Numbered from the stretch's first letter, positions 47,929 to 60,110 are shown. The stretch: 64,000 bases of DNA from Pegea sp. RAD2-039 (GCA_034620365.1 JAQGEQ010000244.1:434001-498000); one strand, 5' to 3'. Notes: a model not told the origin generated them from the letters alone. Program-made: numbers and translations.

Positions 47929-47998
47929 AAAACATAGCCTAAAACAATAGAAGGTTTTATTATTATAATTATCTATCGTCAGCAACGTCTAGCGTCAA
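47929..47998 (+). repeat. ACATAGCC core, copy 5, hairpin weakened
   Basis: Reads AACG-TCTAG-CGTC, losing the outer pair, with extra bases (TATTATAATTATCTATCGTC) in the middle. The most decayed of the forward copies. Confidence 0.45.
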
Positions 47999-48510
47999 AA
48001 TTTTCGACTTAAAAAAGAAAAACCTAAAACATTTTTTTTTCTAATTTTATAAAAAACTGCTTTTAGTTAAACAAACAATTTTATTATTAGGTAAAGCCCT
48101 TTTCTGTACATCAAGTTTTTATATTAATACTTTAGATCAATACATTTTATAAAATAAAGTTTAATATTTTATCACAAAAAATTAAGCTATGAAGAAAACA
48201 AGAAACATTTTCGAAAAGACGAATTTATGTTTATAATAATTGTGACAGTAATAAGAAAAACATTTTATTTTCAATTGAGATTAGTAATCTGTGGAAAGTT
48301 GTTTAAACTCATATTCTATGCAACTGGTAAAAGATTAAATTAAACTGTTAAAAAATCTTATTTGGGTTGCAATTAGAACAATGCAGGTAAAAAAAGCAAA
48401 AAAAAAATTGAGCAAATCATTTAAAGACGCGTCTTTTCACTTAAATAATTTGGGTTTTCTTTTAAAACATATAGTAAGTTAGTTTTTCAATCTTATTCCA
48501 AATTTGTTAC

Positions 48511-48554
48511 CAAAATGTTTTTACAAAATGTTTTTACAAAATGTTTTTACAAAA
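48511..48554 (+). repeat. 13-bp tandem repeat, three copies plus part
   Basis: CAAAATGTTTTTA repeated at 48,511, 48,524 and 48,537, then a partial copy. The other units have a single copy here (for example near 19,506), so this is a unit D expansion by slippage. Confidence 0.9.
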
Positions 48555-49436
48555 AGTTAGTTCTTACAAGCAGACCGAAAGATATTCATTTCAACTCTCA
48601 CAAAACGCTTTTCAGTTTTAACATTTTTATCACAAAATATTAATAATAAATTTTCCATAATTTCACTATTCGATATAATTATGACTTTTAATAAAACTTT
48701 GTTTAACGAATGTTGATCATCAGAAAAACTTTATTCAATTCTTGAACAAGTGCCACCGTAAAATTCTTTTTAAAGAATTTCGAAGCTGTACATTGAGATT
48801 CAACTTTCTCAGGCATGCCATCTACATTTTGGTTTTTGTGAAAAGTTTTTGAACGATTTTATTCAATAATCTACCTAAATTTAAATACAAAAAAAACAGA
48901 TTATGAATTAGCAAACCTTTTCCAAATGCATACCAAAGGCATAAATTAAGACTTTACTAGTTTGGTAATCATTCAAATGATTTCTTCTCCTGAAAAAACA
49001 GCTTCTAATGATATAATACTTTTTTACTATGAAGTTAGTGAATTCAAAGTTTAAATTAGTTTTACTTTTAGAAAGTCTTCTTATCTAGCATAAACAAAGG
49101 CTTGTTAGCTTAAAGCACACTAAACATTCATTAGAAATGATATTACATTTTAATAAAGAAATTAGCACCAGAAAACAAATGTTTAATTATATGCTTGAAT
49201 TATATAGTTATTTGTTTATATTTTTATATCCATTCAAACTATCCTGCAATTTAAAAAAAAGAATTTAAAAATATTAATGAGTCAAATTACAAGATCGAAG
49301 AATTACTAAAAATAATCATCAATCAACGACTTGTCAAAGATAACTAAAAATTAATTAAGAACCTATTAAACATTGAAAGTCACATAAAAAAATTAGTCTT
49401 TATTATGAAAGAATTTAAGACAGATCTAATTGTTAA

Positions 49437-50290
49437 TATCGACCATTTGTCGATAGAATAATCCGACAAATACAACTAACAAAGAACAGCAAACTTAAAA
49501 TTTAAAACTACTTGAATGTTTTAATTATAATAATTAATTGACGTGATGATCAATTTGACATCAAATATTTGTCAATATTATAGTTTTTGAATTTTGAAAA
49601 AATTGTGGTTTGTCGTTGCATTCAATTGGATAGTGACTTGATTTAATAAACTTACGATGATTACTAACTAAATGATTTATTTAGAATATCAATTAATTTA
49701 TTGGGTAGCAAAGTAAAACGATAAAATTTTCATAAAATAGCGATATTAAATGAAATTCCTTTTTTCAATTTTAGAATTATAATTGTACCAATAACTTGTC
49801 GGTGATGTAATTAGAAAGTTGTAGTTTGTTTATCGTAGTTAACCAGTTTAAAATCAAACTTTCTCCTATTTTTGATTAGTGCCATTAAAGAAGGTAATAT
49901 TTTAATTTGTTTAGTCTTACTATTAGTTATTAATGGTTTATTTGAGTAGAGTTAATTCGTTTTTTTTTCATTCTTTGTTGTTTTAACTTCTTTCAATGAA
50001 ATAAATCAAAGATACTTTATCTTAGAAAATTTACACAACAAACGAAGAAGAAACTATCTTTACATAATTATTGCAAACTTAAACTGCAAATTTAAAAATA
50101 TTCTAACGTTATTCTTGCGAATGTCAAACAAATTTAAAAGCTTTTTATTTTGTTAAATTACTGTTTTCAACTGAAAAATTATAATTTGAGTTGCTTTATT
50201 TGCTAATGTGAAATTTTGTGAAAAGAAAAACATTACGGATGAAAATTTAAAAAGTTTAAATAGAAAGTTGAAGACAGTTTCATTCAAATC
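49437..50290 (-). repeat. Inverted copy of the dispersed repeat, paired with ~60,967-62,060
   Basis: Begins with the perfect hairpin TATCGAC-CATTT-GTCGATA (49,437-49,455). From ~49,580 it aligns with ~61,110-62,060 over stretches such as GTGGTTTGTCGTTG, ATCAATTAATTTATTGGGTA and CCAGTTTAAAATC. Near 49,786 ACCAATAACTTGTCGGT is a decayed version of the hairpin that is intact at 61,325. This is the point where the macro-unit array ends. Confidence 0.65.
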
Positions 50291-52880
50291 ATAACAACAA
50301 CATATCGACGCTATACTTAAAATAAAAACAAGTCTCTAAAGCAAATTCAGTGAACTGGAACTTTTCGTCTGGTATGAAGTTTAATTTGATTTGATAAATA
50401 AAATATGAGATGAAAATAAAACATTTGGCTTAAAAACTACTGTATCAAGAAGTTTATGAACTATCTAAAATTGTAATCACATCAAAACTAAGATATCAAA
50501 CTTTTATTAAAATAGCAGAATTAACAACTTTAGTTTTCACCTCTGTATGTAATAGAAATTAATTTTAGAAATATTTAAGAGGATGCAATTGTAATAAAGT
50601 TGAAGAATAAAACAATTTTAAAGACATTCTAGTGTTTCAACTTAAAGTAAAAAGAACAATAAGAACAATTATTTAGAAATCTTCTAGATTTTTAAATTTG
50701 AAAAAACGAATAATAATAAAAATCAAATTAAGATTAATTTAATTTTCTCTTTAAAACTTTTAATATTTTAATCAAACATTATTATTTACTATTTTATTTT
50801 CATGCAAATTATGTATCAGTAATGTTGTTTTTTAAAAATTTTTATAAATGTTAAATATACTATTATATGTCAGTGAAATAAATAAAAACCTTTTATTCAC
50901 TACTTTTTTTCAGTCACAAGATGTCTCTGTTTCATCATCACAATCGATTTTTTTATCTTATAGAATTAGTGTTTTGTGTTGAGATCTGTAGACATTTAGT
51001 TTTTCTTACTAACTTTGAGCTTACAAGAAACTATATTTAAATTTTAAGAAACAGTTTTATCTAAAATCATCTTATTTTTTTCACAACGAAAATACTTTTA
51101 ACTCATTTTAGTGATAAGAAATCTCTTAAAACTTAGTTTTGAAACTAATTTTAGAGAAATTAAGAATTACCAAATAGTAAAAAGATAATTGACATTTTTT
51201 TAGAATACAAAACATGTTTTCGTTGTCCCAAAAAAAAAAGAAGCTTATACAGAAAATTGAATTTTGAAAAGTCAGTTTTGTCCGGACAAATACTAGATTG
51301 AACTTAATTAATATATATATAAAGAAATATCAATTAGCGACTTGTTGGTCTAGTCACTAGTCCAAAATCACCCATTTGAAGTCGACAAACGTGTCGATGT
51401 CCTTAAAACAAATTAGTTGTAATTGGTTAGTAACCTTGTCTCTGAAAACTTCATGAAATTCAGAATAATTGTATAACCGCTGAAAACATGTATTTTGTCG
51501 ATAGGATAGCTTAGGATTTTTTAATAAGTTCAAACAATATTTCAACAAACAATGAAAACTTTGATTATAGATAAAAGGAATTAAACAATTTGAATAGCTA
51601 GTTTTTGTAACTTTTATTTATTGGTAATTTTGTTAGCTAATAAATTTAAAAGTATTTTAGAAAGTGTTTAAAATATAATTATTGTATTTAGTTAGTTACT
51701 TTGGGTGAAAATTAATAAATAATATGTGTGGATATTATAAAATATCTTAAACTAAGTATCATTATAATATTTTTGTTATTGACATTTGCCAAAGATCTAA
51801 CCGTTAAGATGTAATTTTAAAGCTGCAAGCTATATCATGAGTTAATTAGTAACTTTTTATAGTTAAACTTTCTGATAATCAACATATAGCTAATTTCAAA
51901 TTAAAGTTTGTACAAAATTGTGTTTGGCTTTAAGAATTTTTCTTTGTTCTAATTGAACCAAAAACTGCAAGTCTTAGAAAGGCTAATTTATAAGGTTGTT
52001 TTTTCCTACGTTGGCCTGGATAAGAAATTTGTATCTCTTGCGTCATTTTTAAATCTGATAATCTCATTTGAATTATAAGCATAATTTTGAAATATGAATT
52101 TAGCTAAAGACTATTTCATTACTCAACAATGTCTTAATTTATAGTGACGTAATCGAACAAGTTGATTTTGATCAAAAAATTAAAAGGTTTTACTGTTATT
52201 GTTAGATGACTTACACAGTTATAAAATTAAAACTAAAATAATTTTTTGTGTTGCTAATATAAGCAAAAACATCTAACTACAACTTTCTCGTTCGCAAATT
52301 TTTAAACTCAAATTGTTTTTTTAAATTTGATGTAACAAATTGTAGGATTTTAAACAAAAGATTTCATTTTGCTGAAGTTATCAATTATTTCGATATTTAT
52401 TATCAGGTATATTTTGAAGGTTTATTTTATATGTTTTCTATTGATATGAAGTATTCTAAAATTAAACTTTAAACTATATAAACTAAAAGAAATATTTGTA
52501 ATTTGTTTTAATTTTTATTGAAATTAGTTTATTTAACCTTTGAATTTAAAACAATTAAGAAAATGGTTTTGTTTTAATATTAAATTTATAATCATAAGAT
52601 TTCTCTACTATAAATTCATTTTTAAATTATTTATAAAATTTTTTTAAATGTTGCGTCTTACTGTCGGTTATCAAATTTTAAGTTAAATCAGTGACTTCGA
52701 ATTTCCAAAATACGTTTTTAAAAATATGCAAAAATACTTTCAGTCTAAATTAGAAAATATCAAATAAGGTATTCAAAATTAGCAAAAGCAATTTGTTTGT
52801 AATTATTTTTGTCAACATACAAAACTATTCTTTTTATTATGAATAAGTCAAATTTGTGAGAAAGAGAATAATTTTCGAAA
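50291..52880 (-). repeat. Decayed dispersed-repeat sequence, no gene
   Basis: Modules recognisable in inverted orientation are CAGTCACAAGATGTC near 50,913, and a 14-bp palindrome TTTGTCCGGACAAA at 51,277-51,290 continuing into TACTAGATTG. Also present is a hairpin-like TCGACAAACGTGTCGA at 51,382-51,397. The 63-codon minus frame at 51,357-51,548 overlaps this hairpin and is not a gene. Stretches between these modules show nothing. Confidence 0.5.
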
Positions 52881-52888
52881 AATAACTT

Positions 52889-53520
52889 TTCTCCGGACAA
52901 AAACTAGATTAAAAGGAGTTTTTATTATGAAGAAAGTTCTTCTGTATAAGATTGGACTTTCTATTAAGATGCTTATTTTTGGTATCGACCATTTGTCGAT
53001 AAATTAATGCGAAGATTTATACGGAGAAACACAAACAAATATTCAAAGTTACAACATCTTGATTGTTTCAATTAATAAAATTAAACTCCGTGAATTGCAA
53101 TTTGGCATCAAATGTTTGTCGATTTTATACTTTCGAAACTTTAAAGAAATTGTTATTTGTTGTTGTATTCAACGGGATAATAATTTGAATAATTAAAAGT
53201 TACGAGAATAACTACCTGAAAATATTTTTTTTATTTGTTTTTTATAGAAGATCAATAGAGTTAGTTGGTAGCAAAGTAGTCAATAAACAAAGTAACTGTA
53301 AATAGTGAATTAAACAAAACTTAATTTCTACTTTAAAATTACTTTTAATATTTTTATATCCATTCAAACTATCCTGCAATCCATGAAAAACAAATTTAAA
53401 ATTATTAGTTAAATAAATTGCAAGATCGAAGAATCACTAAAACTTACTATCAATCAACAACTTGTCAAAGATAACTGAGTCTCACCACTACTCTTCTGCA
53501 TTTTTTTATGTAAACTATTA
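52889..53520 (-). repeat. Inverted dispersed repeat with intact hairpin
   Basis: CTCCGGACAAA…CTAGATT near 52,892, then TATCGAC-CATTT-GTCGATA at 52,983-53,001, then TTGTTGTATTCAACGGGATA near 53,158. At 53,350-53,480 the CATTCAAACTATCCTGCAAT and CTTGTCAAAGATAACT segments match ~33,649-33,760 and ~49,230-49,345. Confidence 0.65.
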
Positions 53521-53997
53521 GAAAAAATACCAGGCGGGTAAAAGCGTTACAGAAAAATTAGTACTGAACTTACTGTATAAAAACCACTTAAGGACTTACT
53601 AAACATTTTTACTCACCATATTTAATAAAAACGATAAAAATGCTTTTAATGTAGAAATTTTTACAACTAAATTGCGAATAAGTTGAAGTTTTTGTAGAAA
53701 AATTTCAAACTTTAAATCTTGACTTACACTGATTACAGAGAAAAATCATTTGAGATTTTTTCTTTCTGGTTTTTTTGCTTTTCTTTTACTGTAATGATTA
53801 TTATATCTATAAATTCGTCTTTTGGATAACATTTATTGTTTACTTTTTAACCTAAGTAGTTTTCAGAAAATTTTAAAGTTTACTTCATAAAACTTAATTA
53901 AACAGAATTGATTGTTTTGTGTAAGCAAATTGTTTTAATAAAAATAATAAAAATTTAATTAAAGATTTTTGAGTTTTATTTTTCTATAATAGAAAAA
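53521..53997. other. No supported feature beyond diverged repeat
   Basis: The part from ~53,710 aligns weakly, inverted, with the sequence downstream of the ACATAGCC core (the AAATTCGTCTTTTGG stretch matches AAAGACGAATTT of the forward copies). No frame of note. Confidence 0.45.
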
Positions 53998-54060
53998 GTT
54001 GACGCTAGACGTCGCTGAAGATAAATAATTTTGAAACCCTTGCATTGCTTCAGGCTATGT
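53998..54060 (-). repeat. ACATAGCC/GACGTCTAGCGTC core, copy 6, inverted
   Basis: Perfect GACG-CTAGA-CGTC at 54,001-54,013 and GCTTCAGGCTATGTT at the other end. Belongs to the same subtype as 21,902 (CTGAAG/CTTCAG). Confidence 0.5.
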
Positions 54061-55499
54061 TTTCGTAAGTGACATTTAATAACATGAATTTTAAGGCTTA
54101 CTTTTAAACTTTGTGGAAATTATGAATAATTATATTTAAATTGAAAACAAAACTATTTTAACAAGTAGAATTTCGTTTCAAAGCAAAATAAAATTTTAAA
54201 AACAAACTATTATTTTAACTTTTAAATTTAAAGTAAATTGACACTTTTTAATCCACATTTTTGTGTAATAAAAAATTATCAAACTAAATATTATTCATTT
54301 TTATCACATGCTGCTAATTAAAAACGTTTTTAACCAACTTTTTTTTTATTTCAAACATTTTAAGCTTTCTATTTTTGTAGAGACGAAAATGTTAATATAT
54401 CAACAAATCACTTTTGTCATATAAACAAATATAAAAAAATCATTTACTGAAATATATCAAAACTCTTTATTCTTACTTGAATAACAGATATTTCCCTCAC
54501 TTTTTTGTAAAAGTTTTTGTGTTTCTTTAATTCATAAATAATAGTAATTTGCTTGTAGGCGTAAATCATTGACTGATAGACTTTTGAAAAAAACAAGAAT
54601 TTTCGTTGATGTTTCTTTTCCTATTTACTAGAAGTTTTTACGTAATTTTTAACGACGTAATTATAATAAGTTTGTTGAAACTATGGTGATCATAAAATTT
54701 CATAGCTATTTCTCGTTTGTATCTTAAGATATTATATTATTTAAACTTACTATTAATTAAAGACTTTTCAAAGATAACTGGGTCTCGCCACTACTCTTTT
54801 GCACTTTATTATGTCACGAGGCATTTATATAAAGTTCCATTCGACATTAAAAGTCAATCACAGGTTTGAAATTGAACTAAAAGTTATAAATTTTAGTAAA
54901 AATTTAACTAAATTTAAAATATTGAAATATTAATATTCGCTCTTAGATATCGTACAAAGGAAATAATAAATCTTTGTTGTTTTTAACTATTTGTAAAATA
55001 AAAAAGATTGTTTAACTTGTAAAAAACTTCAATTAATGATCAAATATATTATATCTTTAAAATATAGCGTAAATAACTGAATATTTTTATCTTAAGATCT
55101 TACTTGCTTTGATTTTTCTATAGAGTTTTATTCATGAAATATTATGGTTCTGTTAAATTGCAAATTATTTTGATATCACTAAATATTTATGGAATCATAC
55201 ATACAATTTATTTCTTCTAAAAGCTTTCGACGTTTTTACTTATATTTAAAAATAATTAAATGGCCATAATTGTTGAGTTTGACAATTAGAATAAAATCTT
55301 CAGCTAATCAGATGTAGTTAAAAAGAGTTAAAATTATAACCTAAACATCTTGTGTAATTAGAAATGATTAGATAAAATTATTGAGAACAACATAAAATAT
55401 ATTAAATTAAAGCAAAATTGATAGTTTTGTGTGAGTAAAAATGTTTTTCAAAAAATCTAATTAAAGATTTTAGCGTTTTAGGTTTCTATAATAGAAAAA
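54061..55499. other. Repeat-derived, no gene
   Basis: At ~54,345-54,440 a single arm related to the fold-back element at 56,350 is visible (AAGCTTTCTATTTTTGTAG…GTTAATATAT). At ~54,490-54,720 a segment recurs at ~60,310-60,520 and, more diverged, at ~63,530-63,760; its core is TTTTCGTTGATGTTT and GACGTAATTATAATAAGTTT. No frame is supportable in the rest. Confidence 0.5.
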
Positions 55500-55562
55500 G
55501 TTGACGCTAGACTTCGCTGAAGATAAATAATTTTGAAATCCTTGCATTGCTTCAGGCTATGT
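55500..55562 (-). repeat. ACATAGCC core, copy 7, inverted
   Basis: About 1.5 kb from copy 6 in the same orientation. The hairpin is reduced to GACG-CTAGA-CTTC. Confidence 0.5.
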
Positions 55563-55769
55563 TTTGTAAGTGATATTTGAAAACTTGAATTTTTAGGCTT
55601 ACTTTTAAACTTTGTTAAAATTTTTAATATTTAAGTTTAAATTCAAAACAAAATTATTTTAACTAGTAACTTTTCGTATCAAACAAAATTAAAACTTTAA
55701 AAACAAATTATTTATTTAGCTTTGAATTTAAAAGTAAATTTAAACTTTTTAACATACTTTCTTCCTCTT

Positions 55770-56310
55770 ATCTGTCAGACAAATAATTTTTCTCAATGAC
55801 TCAGACCTTACAAAACATTCAAACACTTTTCTCAATAATCCTTGTATTGAAATCTGTCAATAAAAACTGATGGACGGTTACAAAAATTTGACTCAACTTA
55901 GCGACTATGAATTTCCAAAGCATAAATTTTAAAAAATATCCTGAAAAAATTTTGACCGAAATTAGAAAAATCTCAAATAAGTTAAATAAAATTCGTAAAA
56001 GCAATTTATTTTGTTTTTATTGTCAACATATATAAAACTATTCTTATGATTCTAAATAATTTAAATTTTTTTAATGACTAATAATTTTCAAAAATAATTT
56101 TTCTCCGGACAAATACTAGATGAAACAACGCTTTTATAATTAAAAATGTTTAGTTATCATTGCTTAACAGTGATGAAACATTAATTTTTGATATCGACTA
56201 CTCGTCGATAGATTAATCCGAAAATAAAAGCTAACAAAATTAAGTTTACTTTCAAATTTAAATCTGCTTGGATGTTTCAATTAATAGAATTACATGGCGT
56301 GAATATCATT
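55770..56310 (-). repeat. Near-complete inverted copy of the dispersed repeat
   Basis: In minus sense the order is as at 7,462-7,870: hairpin TATCGAC-TACTC-GTCGATA (56,192-56,210), CTCCGGACAAATACTAGAT (~56,104), then the GACTCAACTTAGCGACT stretch (~55,890) and AATGACTCAGACCTTAC (~55,795). The loop sequence differs from all other copies while the arms are perfect. The 61-codon frame at 55,819-56,004 is part of this repeat. Confidence 0.65.
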
Positions 56311-56349
56311 TAAACATCAAATATTTGTCAATTTTGTTTTTTCATTTTG

Positions 56350-56865
56350 TTTATTATTTGATTTATTTATATAATATTTAAGCTTTATCTTTTTATAATG
56401 ACAACCATGTTAATATATAAACGAATCACTTTTTTCAATTAAGAATTATTAATAAAAACTAAATCTTTATTCATTACTTTTAAAGGTCAAAGAACATTTC
56501 ACATATGAACAAATCTTTTCATTTTCATCCAATGAAATTTTATAAAAGTTTCAGTTTAAAGTTTAATATACTAAACTTTAATAAAAGTGAGACAAAATGC
56601 AAATAGTTTGTTCAAGTCAGGTTTACTCAGAATCTTACTGAATTGACAAGAAAAATTAAATAAAAAGTTTAAAAGGATAATTATAGAAAAGTTATCAATC
56701 AGATACAAACTTATATACTTGCGTGAAACATTTTCCACATAATGAAATTTCAAATTTGTTAATAATTCTTAAGTGAAAAAGTGATTTATTTATATATTAA
56801 CATGGTTGTCAGTATAAAATTATAAATCTTAAATAATAAATAAATCAAATAATATAACCCTATTA
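56350..56865. repeat. Fold-back element with ~105 bp inverted arms
   Basis: The left arm (~56,350-56,457, with GACAACCATGTTAATATAT) is the reverse complement of the right arm (~56,759-56,865, with ATATATTAACATGGTTGTC), with few mismatches, around a centre of ~300 bases. The centre holds a perfect 8-bp hairpin AAAGTTTA-N6-TAAACTTT (near 56,557-56,578) and an inverted copy of the sequence starting the 1 kb tandem repeat. A non-autonomous DNA transposon of the fold-back type is a fair reading. No transposase is present. Confidence 0.6.
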
Positions 56866-57436
56866 AGACTATATTTTATATGTTGAATTATTTATCTAAA
56901 TAAAATTACTTTTAGCAATTAAGTAAGTTTCAATAAAATTGTTCATTATACTGAGTATTTAGTTTTAACCCACCATTAGTGCCTATTTAACTGATTAAAT
57001 AAGTAGATCTTGGCGTTTTCAGGCTTTAGCGTTGTAAAGCGTCTTTTGCTTGGTTTTATAATTTCTAAGATGAATTTTAATAACAGCATGTCTTTTATGA
57101 TTTTATTTTTAAAATATTTACATTCAGGTTTTACCACCAGTTTTGAAAAATTTCTAGTGTATATAAAAAACATTTATGCTCAGTAAAAAAAAACAATACA
57201 AAATACGATTTAAAGTTCTAATAAATTATCATTTCTTAACTTTTATTGAAGCAATGCGCTGTTATCTACTTAATAACATTTTTAACGTTGTAGAAGGATG
57301 TTTATGTTGCGTTAAATTAAAACCAAATCTTTTTCAGTCTTACAAACTAATTTTAAAATATACTAAGTAAAATATACTAAAATATACTAAGAAGAAATTT
57401 CAATCAAATTCTACCTTGTCAATTCATTAAGATTCA
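56850..57436 (+). repeat. Diverged partial copy of the 1 kb tandem repeat
   Basis: Aligns with ~57,820-58,436 over most of its length (for example ACTGAGTATTTAGTTTT and AACAGCATGTCTTTTA), with substitutions and small indels. It shows that the 1 kb unit existed before the perfect duplication that follows. Frames at 56,976-57,173 and 57,176-57,370 lie inside it and are not genes. Confidence 0.7.
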
Positions 57437-58436
57437 GAGTAAACCTGACTTGAACAAAATATTTGCGATTTGTCTCACCTTTATTAAAGTTTAGTAGATA
57501 AAACTTTAAATTGAAATTTTTGTAAAATTTATTTGTATTTTACTATTTATTTTTCAGTCACAAGATGTCACTATATTAGTCGTATGTTTATATTTTATAA
57601 TTTTTATAAACGTTGCATTCTCCTATCTTTCAGACTAATAGTGTTACTCAGTGACTTTGAGCTTACCAAGCACTGTGTAGTAAAATTTATACAAGTTTTA
57701 TTTATATCCTACAAAAAGCTTTTCATAAACCGTATTTGTAAAAGTCTTAGTTTTACAAAATCATTAAACACTTTAAAACAGCAGTCAGTAACAACCATTA
57801 GAAAGATTAAATACACAAAATAATGAAAACCGTAATAAGACTATATTTTATTTGTTAAATTATTAAAAAAAAATTACTTTTAGCAATTAAGCAAGTTTCA
57901 ATAAAATTGTTGATTATACTGAGTATTTAGTTTTTAGCCACCATTAGTACCTATTTAATGGATCAAATGAGGGGATTTTGGCGTTTTCAGGTTTTCTCTT
58001 TGTAAAGCGTCGTTTGCTTTGTTTTATGATTTCTAAGATGAATTGTAATAACAGCATGTCTTTTAGGATTTTATTTTTAAAATATTTACATTCTGGTTTT
58101 ACCACAATTTTAGAAAAATTTCTAGTGTATATAATAAAATTTATGCTCTGTAAAAAAACAATAAAAAATACGATCTAAAGTTCTAATAGATTATCATTTT
58201 TTTTTTTATTGAAGCAATGCGCTGTTATCTACTTAATAACATTTTTAATGTAGTGGAATGATTGTTAAAAGTTGTTAAATGTTGTGTTAAATTAAAACCA
58301 AATATTTTTCAGTCTTACAAACTAATTTTAATCAACTGTTTGTATGTTACATAAATAGGTTAAAAAAAAACATTACTTAAAATATACTAAGAAAAAATTT
58401 TAATCAAATTCTACCTTTTCAATTCATTCAGATTCT
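57437..58436 (+). repeat. 1,000 bp tandem repeat, copy 1
   Basis: Identical at every base I compared to 58,437-59,436, offset exactly 1,000; identity runs on to 59,458. It contains, inverted, the family modules CAGTCACAAGATGTC (~57,556) and AGTGTTACTCAGTGACTTTG (~57,640). The frames of 96 and 66 codons inside are duplicated with it and have no coding support. Confidence 0.95.
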
Positions 58437-59436
58437 GAGTAAACCTGACTTGAACAAAATATTTGCGATTTGTCTCACCTTTATTAAAGTTTAGTAGATA
58501 AAACTTTAAATTGAAATTTTTGTAAAATTTATTTGTATTTTACTATTTATTTTTCAGTCACAAGATGTCACTATATTAGTCGTATGTTTATATTTTATAA
58601 TTTTTATAAACGTTGCATTCTCCTATCTTTCAGACTAATAGTGTTACTCAGTGACTTTGAGCTTACCAAGCACTGTGTAGTAAAATTTATACAAGTTTTA
58701 TTTATATCCTACAAAAAGCTTTTCATAAACCGTATTTGTAAAAGTCTTAGTTTTACAAAATCATTAAACACTTTAAAACAGCAGTCAGTAACAACCATTA
58801 GAAAGATTAAATACACAAAATAATGAAAACCGTAATAAGACTATATTTTATTTGTTAAATTATTAAAAAAAAATTACTTTTAGCAATTAAGCAAGTTTCA
58901 ATAAAATTGTTGATTATACTGAGTATTTAGTTTTTAGCCACCATTAGTACCTATTTAATGGATCAAATGAGGGGATTTTGGCGTTTTCAGGTTTTCTCTT
59001 TGTAAAGCGTCGTTTGCTTTGTTTTATGATTTCTAAGATGAATTGTAATAACAGCATGTCTTTTAGGATTTTATTTTTAAAATATTTACATTCTGGTTTT
59101 ACCACAATTTTAGAAAAATTTCTAGTGTATATAATAAAATTTATGCTCTGTAAAAAAACAATAAAAAATACGATCTAAAGTTCTAATAGATTATCATTTT
59201 TTTTTTTATTGAAGCAATGCGCTGTTATCTACTTAATAACATTTTTAATGTAGTGGAATGATTGTTAAAAGTTGTTAAATGTTGTGTTAAATTAAAACCA
59301 AATATTTTTCAGTCTTACAAACTAATTTTAATCAACTGTTTGTATGTTACATAAATAGGTTAAAAAAAAACATTACTTAAAATATACTAAGAAAAAATTT
59401 TAATCAAATTCTACCTTTTCAATTCATTCAGATTCT
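58437..59436 (+). repeat. 1,000 bp tandem repeat, copy 2
   Basis: Exact copy of the preceding unit. The first differences from copy 1 are at 57,436/58,436 on the left and 58,459/59,459 on the right, which bounds the duplicated tract. Confidence 0.95.
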
Positions 59437-59700
59437 GAGTAAACCTGACTTGAACAAATTATTTGCGATTTGTCTCACTTTTTTTAAAGTTTAGTACATT
59501 AAACTTTAAATTAAAACTTTTGTAAAATTTATTTATATTTTACTATTTATTTTTCAGCCACGAGATGTCACTATATTTGTCGTTTGTTTATATTTTTTTA
59601 TTTTATAAACGTTGTATTCTCCTACCTTTCAGAAAAATAGTGTTACTCAATGACTTTGAGCTTACCAAAGATTGTTTATTTAAATTTATACAATTTTATG
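59437..59700 (+). repeat. Truncated, diverged third copy of the 1 kb repeat
   Basis: Begins like the perfect copies, then accumulates substitutions (TCAGCCACGAGATGTC for TCAGTCACAAGATGTC) and stops matching after about 260 bases. Confidence 0.75.
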
Positions 59701-59759
59701 TATAATCATACAATTAGCTTACATTTTTCTCGAAACATAATATTGGAATTGAAAAATGT

Positions 59760-60110
59760 TCAATATTACACTCAACTCAGTGACTTCGAACTTCCAAAAC
59801 ATATTTTGAAAAATATCCAGTAAAAGTTTCGGCAAAAATTAGAAAAATATCAAATAAGCTAATCAAAATTAGCAAAAGCAATTTGTTTTTATCTTTTTTG
59901 GGAACATACAAATTAATACTTACGATTATGAATAAGCAAACTTACGAAATGAGGAAAAATTATTTACGAAAGATATCTTCTCTCCGGACAAACACTAGAT
60001 ATAAAGTAGTTTTTATTATGAATAATATTCCTCAGTACGCATATACATAGACTTTATAACTGTAACAATTTTTGATATCGACCATTTGTCGATAGATTAA
60101 TCCGAATAAA
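59760..60110 (-). repeat. Inverted dispersed repeat with intact hairpin
   Basis: ACTCAACTCAGTGACTTCG near 59,770, CTCCGGACAAACACTAGAT near 59,983, and hairpin TATCGAC-CATTT-GTCGATA at 60,076-60,094. Part of it (CGAACTTC…CATTTTCATAAATATTCAG) is repeated again at ~60,126-60,300. Confidence 0.65.

Larger units (their letters stand above)
43390..49610. repeat. Macro-unit D, partial last copy
   Basis: Starts with the zinc-finger promoter region shared with A and runs collinear with the other units up to the hairpin at 49,437. At about 49,600, just after GAAAAAATTGTGGTT, it switches to sequence shared instead with ~61,130. The signal-peptide ORF, tRNA chimera and long gene are absent from it. Confidence 0.85.

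Noticed and set aside
51357-51548. 63-codon minus-strand frame as a gene
   Set aside because: Overlaps an irregular copy of the dispersed hairpin, and no related frame exists at other copies.
57533-59178. Duplicated frames of 96 and 66 codons on the plus strand
   Set aside because: They lie inside the perfect 1 kb tandem repeat and cross dispersed-repeat modules; the diverged neighbouring copies do not keep them open, so there is no coding support.
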